This document shows positions 57,885 through 64,000 of a stretch of DNA of 64,000 bases, piece after piece; within the stretch, counting starts at the first letter, position 1, and every line of letters starts with the position of its first letter. The position numbers were made by a program, and so were the translations under genes. Location of the stretch: positions 1 through 64,000 of the forward strand of contig WION01000050.1 in the NCBI GenBank assembly GCA_015039365.1, written 5' to 3'. The notes under the pieces were generated by a model. It searched no databases. It worked only from the letters and a program-made list of their open reading frames with translations, and was not told the DNA's origin. Source of the DNA: Amanita rubescens. Lineage: Eukaryota; Basidiomycota; Agaricomycetes; Agaricales; Amanitaceae.

Positions 57885-60599
57885 GATGGGGCGTTTGCGC
57901 GAAGAGGGGATAAGAGGAAGATATATATACGAATATTTGGTTTATCCATGAGAAACGACCCTTTTTTGAAAAAGTCCGCTAATTGAGATGAGATCTTCCG
58001 TTGAACGATCCAACAATTTGGCGGCTGTTTGCCCATATTGACATCGGCCCATTGCGAACATCTAAGATCTCCTTGTATGTAATACAGCGCCATGAGGACG
58101 GGTATTTCGTCTATCTCCCTTCCTTTTGTATCAGGAGCAAGAAGTTCCGTACGCCTCATGGCAAAGTATACCTTCCGAACCCGACGCTACTCTTCTATAC
58201 GGATATCCGTGAATCTTCTTCTTACATATACACCCTACGTCTGACGAGTATCTGTCCATCGCCCTACTTTCTCCCGCTGTTCCTGCTGCTCACTGCTCAT
58301 CATGATCATCGCACAGAGGTTATCTTTCTCATGATGTGGTAAAACAGGGCGGAGAACTCTAGTCGGGGAATATGGAATTTTTGGACACCAGCTGACTCGA
58401 CCCTTTTCCTGCCGACTCCAGGGCACGCTTGGGTACATTCTTGGAGCCCGCTCGAGGTTTGTAAAACGGATGAGCCCCATTACATACGTATCATGTTGTA
58501 GTGTTGACGCCCAAATTACTTAATGATCTCCCTATGATAACGATCACGAAACAACGTATGAAATCGATTACTTAGCTGTTCAATTTTCTGCTGCCCTGCT
58601 CACATCCGATTTTCACGTTGATTGCATCCCCTTCGAACATAAGGACATAGTCTAGCTTGCATCCTCAACAAGCGGTTATCTCCAGAGCCAAGCCTAATAG
58701 GGCAGGCTTAGACTACATGAATTGAAACGGCCTCAAATTGACTCCTTGACACCGTCCTTCAGAATATGCGGTAGGTTATTAGCTGGGTTCCAGTTTCCAA
58801 ATCTCCTTGTTCGCCGGGATGGTTCTCCAACTCTCGTAGATATCCGGGATTTCGCTTTCGTCAGGGGCAATCGGACTCAATTCACCGTCTCTAAGTAACA
58901 AGAACGATATAGATAAGTTCCATAGAGTCGTGTCCTATCGTGTCCATTTAGAGCATATGTGTTGCGGGCTACCCCTTGAGGTGTGTAGGACAAAAGCTAC
59001 TGTCTAAATGCCGTTGAGGCATATTGAGTTCAGTTGATTGCGACGTCAGTCGTTGCCTGCCAGTTTGCGTGCCTGGTCACTTCAACCAATAGCTATAAAT
59101 CGCTACACAGGACGGTTGGCCGCGAAGGCCGTAGTGTCTGTGACTTGAAATAGATAAGACGTTAATACAGGACCCAGAGAGACCGTCTCCACGTCACAGG
59201 GCGTCGAGGCTTTGTCAAACAGTTACAAGGCAAGATTATTGAAGACCGACTGTACATCTGACGCCTGCGCACTGCGGATGCGAAGAAACAGTCTCCGTAC
59301 ACCTCGCAATATTCGGGAATCAACTACCCTTGATTAATCCCAGACGTGGCGTTTGTGTTCTGCTTCGTTCATAAAGAATCACTGCAGAGCATCAGCGTAC
59401 ATCACATCATCAGCGCCGCACAGTATAGTACCGTGTGAAGTTGACCTACATACGCGTTTAGGTGCTCCAACGATGGCACTAACGCTTTGAACGGATCGTT
59501 TCTCTGCTCCAGCAGCGGACGGTCGTTTCACTTAATAAATTTGCAGAATCGTAGAAAAACCTAAGTTGACGGGCGTCGGGCGCACATGACACATGTGCTT
59601 TTCAGCGTGGGCGCACTCGCCCGCTCGCGCTCGCCGCCAAAAGGGATGGTATTCTCACGGCCACTTGGGTCTCTCACGCTTGTATCTCACCATCCCTACA
59701 ACATCCGCCCTGGATTCGAAACATTGTACATCAACAAAATGATGCACTAAATTCACGCTCAAAATGCAGGGCGGCTGCGGTCCTGCAATTGAGACTGCAA
59801 ATTTCCAGGCCATGTCAAAGCTAAAAAGTTGCTATAATATGATTCATATCTGGACGCCCATTCGCCGAACGTACCCCCACCACTAGTGGCAAGTAGCCTT
59901 GAATGCTATCTAAGTATGTGCTGCTGATTATGTACCAGTACCACACGCACCAGCGAAGATTACATGTGTTTTCTTCTCAGGCTGAATGCTCCACTCGCAC
60001 GCTGCATTTGACGTCTAACTGGTCAAAAATACTTCGAAGGTGCCTGTTTAGGCTTTCTTTGTGTTGGGTCTCGCGACGAAACGCCGATATCGACCGTGTT
60101 CAGATGGTTAATACTATGCTCGTACCGCATGCACATTTAAACATCGAGGACCTGTCACTTGGGCGGAGTCGAATGCACAGTGTGCCATGTGGTACTACAC
60201 AAGGTGAATTCATTATTCGCGGCCAGCGTATGGTTCTTAAAGAACGTTTGTCAACCTTAACAGAAGTGTCATATGCCGGCAGGCACCCACTGTAGAGACT
60301 GAAAGGCCCACGTTCATGACCGGCATTTACGTCCGTCGTGGCTACATGGATGGTGATAAGGCGTGTTTTCACTTTCGCGACGTTGACAACAAGTACCGCT
60401 AAGCGCTCGGGGTGACGATATCATACTGCGGGGTCATAAAATTTTATGCGGCTTCCGACAGCAAGAATGAGAGAGCCGAATAGACAACAAATATAACATA
60501 CGGATGTAGAGAGGTGCATATCTTATTAAACTCTGTTAAGATTATCTCGCCATAACTCTCGTGCAGCAGTTTTAAGACGTCATTACTAGTAGGGACCAC
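57885..60599. other. Long gene-poor stretch
   Basis: No recognisable coding sequence, RNA gene or element. Open frames such as 59903-60295 are not supported. CG-rich words (CGCCCGCTCGCGCTCGCCGCC) occur near 59620. Confidence 0.45.
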
Positions 60600-61708
60600 T
60601 ACGCTTGTCGCTCAAACTCTCCGAATCTGTCGCTATATGTAATTTCTCTAAGCATCCATTGGCTTGCATTCTCGCTTAACGGGTCTCGTGCAAACTTATC
60701 CTCCGAGGAGCATAGTAACGGCACATTACTCCTCCTTGTCAGTGAAATAACACAAGTGACGGAAGCCGTACCCACACTTATATGGAATAAGCCCTCCTTC
60801 AGACAAGCTTCTACCCCTTTCAGGTATTGCCACGTGGTCAACAATAACATAAAGTTAATCTCGTCCTGATTTTGCGCCGTAACCCTTTTTCAGTATCTGA
60901 TCGGACGTATAAAGGATCGATAACAGCGCCATTTGTCGGTCGGGCTATATCGATGGATCGTCCTGAATTATCTGCCCCATCCGTGAGCAGCGGAAGTAAT
61001 ATAAGATATATTGCTCCCACTAAACCCGAGAGGCTTGTCGCGAACAGCCCTGGTATGAGAGTAGACTCTTCAACGGGGGTCTAGGTTGAAATTTGGTAAT
61101 GTTACGACCGACGGGTTGGTTTCGCCGACGTCGAGAGATGTTAACTTCCTTATATGTTTTATTACTCCATCGCCATCATATTAGCATGGTCGAGAAGCCA
61201 ATTGAAATACTTATAATGTAGCGCCGCAGACAATTATCCTGATTTGGACAAACTCTTTCCATCCCTTTTCTATAATTGACCTTGGATTTGCGGACCGTGG
61301 CCGTAGTATTAAAAGCGGACAAACAGAGATGAAAAAAAACATTGCTGTAATGAGGACATGGGATATGTCAGTAGTGTCTTCGACAGCTCTGCTACTAATC
61401 TCCGTCGGTGAAAGGCAGGGTCGAATTTAGAAAACAAGCTCGTTGAAAAAACTGACCTAAGCCCGTTTGGTTGCACTGGCACAGCAGGGAAGGCGTAGTT
61501 AAAGTAACTGCAAGGGTTGGATGAATGGAGCTCTTTCGTATCGCTTAGGAATGCAAATGATACTCATCGTGTCGTATATGGCTTGTTGAATGTCAACACT
61601 ATGTATACTCGTTGTCATAGAAATAAGTGGTAGTGTACTGGCGCAAAAACAGATTCGCAAATGAACGATGCTGGAACTCATTAATGATTGCAAGACCCAA
61701 AAGTACAC
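60600..61708 (-). CDS. Possible degenerate or unknown membrane-protein gene
   Basis: Three minus-strand open stretches may be exons of one gene: 61499-61708 (DIQQAIYDTMSIICIP), about 60840-61083 (LFATSLSGLVGAIYLILLPL, a membrane-like segment followed by DGADNSGRSIDIARPTNGAV) and 60600-60840 (ISVGTASVTCVISLTRRSNV to a stop at 60600). Splice joins between them could not be fixed, and no family was recognised. It may be a pseudogene. Confidence 0.25.
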
Positions 61709-62684
61709 CGGATCTGATCAGTGATATTCTTACGGCATTCGACAGTCTTGGGTATCGTTTACCAGAATACACCATAATACATTAGTGCTAACTTGATTTG
61801 TACAATGCGGCGAATTGACGGCGCCGGTCCTTTTATGGGTATTGAATAATCTATGTCGAGGTCGGCGGAGGAAAGAAGTCATGTCAAATCATGATACGAG
61901 ATTGAAAAAAAAAAGTGTTCTGTAGGGTTTCTCGGAGGCGATGAGCAACTTTGAGCATGTAAATATAGAAAAGGGTGTATCCTTACCAGTAAGAGCGGTC
62001 ACCGTAATTGGAGATTCAGAGACATAAATGATCCTTGTAACACCGCGTAGCTTTATTGTGAAGAGGTTATTTGTCGGCTGTTCATGATACCCATCGGATC
62101 GATACTGCGATCAATACTTCTGAGTATGACGTTGAATTCAGATTCGCCGGTCTCTTCTTTTTCCTTGGGCAAAAGAAAAAGGCGTTCCGCATTCCGAATC
62201 TTCGATCTTCGAGCCGAGCTAGGAAAAGGCGCTTGGACTGAGAAAAATGTGCCTAATCCAAGTTGGCATTTGGCAGCTGCACTGTGTAGACTAGAGCACT
62301 TGATTGGCTTTTCTCGTTAGCACTGACGGTTCCATATGATGCGTCGATGGCGGCGTAACGAGAAAATTTCCTTTCTGTCATTTTCTAGGAGAGATGTCAG
62401 CAAAGAAATGCGGTGAATAAAGGCATACGAGATGCTTTACGGATGAAAAGATCCTAACAAACGCCACGGTATTTTCTAGTTCCTGAGCCGTCGGTTGGAA
62501 CTTGGCATACCTTCGTACATTAATTGATTCGGTGATTTGTGGCTTATGTTCAAGGAGAAGCTGAAGTTCTAGATCTGAAGGAGTCCAATGACTTGGGAGC
62601 ATGTTGAATTGAATCAATTGATACTCCGATGAGCGCAAGAGCCGAACGAATCAGACACTGACGAATACTACGCTCGTCGAATCC
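61709..62684. other. Intergenic, promoter side of the methyltransferase
   Basis: No supported gene. A plus-strand frame at 62084-62320 and a minus-strand frame at 62378-62638 lack recognisable sequence. Confidence 0.4.
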
Positions 62685-63548
62685 ATGTACGGCAACTATC
62701 ATGGATACTATTCCAAACGACCGGTAGCCAACGACCCCAGGCTAGCTATTCTACCAAAGAACTTATTTGCGGGCGCGACCGTGCTAGACATTGGTTGCAA
62801 CGAAGGGTGGGTGACCTGCGAGATAGGTGCGTCTTTACTACCTCCACCACTGGATGAATGCTGATTGTGTAGCGCAGCGCCTAGGTGCACATAAAGTAGT
62901 TGGCGTAGATATTGACGAGAGCCTAACAAGCGGTGCTTGGCGCAGGCGGCGGGCTGTTTGGTCACTACAAGGCCCCGCAGGCGAACCCGACTACTTTCCA
63001 GCATCGTGCGAGCATGAATTCGGGTCGCTGCCTGTTCCACCTGGTGAAAACAGAGGAAAATATGTGTTCCCGCACAATGTCACTTTCAGAACGGGAGATT
63101 GGGTCGAGGAAGAGATTGTAGAGGACAAAAACGGTTACGATGTGGTCATTGCGTAAGCAGTCTTTTTGAGGGGTATATCTGGTCTGATCCTTTGCAGGTT
63201 CTCGTTATCAAAATGGGTACATCTCAATGAAGGGGATGCTGGCATCGAGCGACTATTTAAACGGGTACATTCGGTTCTGAGGCCTGGTGGAACGTTCGTT
63301 CTAGAACCTCAGCCTTGGGAGACATACGCCAAAGCAAGGCGACAGCACAACCTTCTCTGGCAGACTGTCAAGCCGCTCCACCTGCGTCCAGACGATTTTC
63401 CTGGGATGCTTCAGTCTATCGGATTTGGGCCTCCGCAACGTTTGGGTGTTGTTGGTGATAGAGGTGAGTTCCTATATCCAGCGCTCACCGCTGTTTACTG
63501 ATCTATGCAGGTTTCTGCAGACCTATAGACACTTACCGGAAGTTGTAA
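62685..63548 (+). CDS. Bin3/MePCE-type RNA methyltransferase
   Basis: S-adenosylmethionine-dependent methyltransferase of the Bin3 family, which in animals and yeasts methylates the 5' gamma-phosphate of small nuclear RNAs (7SK, U6) or precursor miRNA ends. Exons 62685-62826, 62873-63152, 63198-63463 and 63511-63548 sum to 241 aa in frame. The N-terminal MYGNYHGYYSKRP is the characteristic Bin3 entry (GNYxxYYxxR). SAM-binding motif I is VLDIGCNEGWVTCEIAQRLG, then KVVGVDIDESL, VTFRTGDWVEEEI, the core FSLSKWVHLNEGD, and the family signature LRPGGTFVLEPQPWETY. The last exon encodes GFCRPIDTYRKL. No missing elements. Confidence 0.92.
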
Positions 63549-64000
63549 AATCAGACATCCTAGTTATAGTTGGTGTTGCATCCGACTCTTAATGCTCAGC
63601 ATCATGCCGTACCGTGCGTTTGTGCTTATTTTACAATTTGCATATACGTAATAACGTGCGTGCCGAATATCCATAAAGAGACGAGGGTAGAGCAGCTTTA
63701 AAAAGTATTATTACTGCCAACACGGTCTGCATTTGGCATTATGTTCTACGATGGAGCGAAACTGGGCCTGCCCCACGTCAAACGCAAAGTACTAACTCGT
63801 TTTGTATAACGCAGCTAATCGACAGTGAGCGCTAGTCGCCGGGATCTACGAGGATCTACGATATTGAGCATTCTATGTCGGAGGTAATAATACATCAGGT
63901 TTGGGAAGTCATGGGAGGTCATGGGACGGCATTGAAAAAGTGATCCTTCGGGGGTTTTGTCTCAAGCGAATAATTTAGTGCGTGAATTGAGAAAATATTT
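63549..64000. other. Intergenic to window end
   Basis: No coding sequence recognised. Small direct repeats lie near 63845-63860 (GGATCTACGA twice) and 63907-63926 (TCATGGGA twice). Confidence 0.45.

Noticed and set aside
59040..59160. Possible tRNA or small RNA in the gene-poor region
   Set aside because: No A-box/B-box pair or cloverleaf could be formed by inspection.
61560..61610. DIQQAIY string shared with the membrane protein at 39.7 kb
   Set aside because: Only seven residues match and the flanks differ; not enough to claim a duplicated gene.

Overview
The window looks like a piece of a basidiomycete (Agaricomycete) genome. Nearly every gene is cut by several short GT-AG introns of about 45-65 bp. 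The closest family matches I can recall are Agaricomycete types: a DUF6533 membrane protein, an Rds1-like ferritin-fold protein, a WrbA-type benzoquinone reductase, a basidiomycete GH105-like six-hairpin glycosidase and a single-copy NFX1-type zinc-finger protein. A Cantharellales member such as Rhizoctonia/Ceratobasidium is possible, but that is inference only. Gene models below were built by hand from reading frame, splice consensus and family alignment from memory. Where exon lengths were summed, they close in frame.

Layout. 1-4 kb: 5' end of an unknown gene, glucose-6-phosphate isomerase and a secreted GH105-like hydrolase, all on the minus strand. 5-10.4 kb: three dispersed tandem copies of a four-exon gene for a small secreted protein. 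In all three, dibasic or Arg processing sites fall exactly on the exon junctions, and promoter and flanks are co-duplicated. This is the most novel element of the window. 11-19 kb: an unknown gene, a mitochondrial ribosomal protein with an RNase III-like fold (mL44/MRPL3 type), a short FHA protein and a long disordered protein of unknown function. 19.8-23.1 kb: two tandem short-chain dehydrogenases, one without its catalytic Tyr, both with an 8-nt microexon. 23.6-35.1 kb: Rds1-like protein, DUF6533 protein, eIF3g, a 2OG-Fe(II) oxygenase, an unknown acidic/basic protein and a WrbA-type quinone reductase. 35.4-37.7 kb: a Ty1/copia gag-integrase ORF that is open but lacks reverse transcriptase.

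38.4-50.3 kb: a membrane protein divergent from an NFX1/FAP1 RING-R3H protein, an F-box protein, peroxin 13, and a decayed mitochondrial Lon (PIM1) pseudogene whose 3' end is fused to the tail exons of a different gene. 52.6-57.9 kb: fimbrin and a long disordered protein with an RRM-like C-terminus. 57.9-62.6 kb is almost empty. The window ends with a Bin3/MePCE-type RNA methyltransferase at 62.7-63.5 kb.

The core genes (GPI, mL44, eIF3g, PEX13, fimbrin, NFX1, Bin3) are ordinary housekeeping functions with no operon-like logic. The accessory parts are the secreted-peptide triplet, the SDR pair, the copia ORF and the Lon remnant. They show that local duplication and decay are active here.
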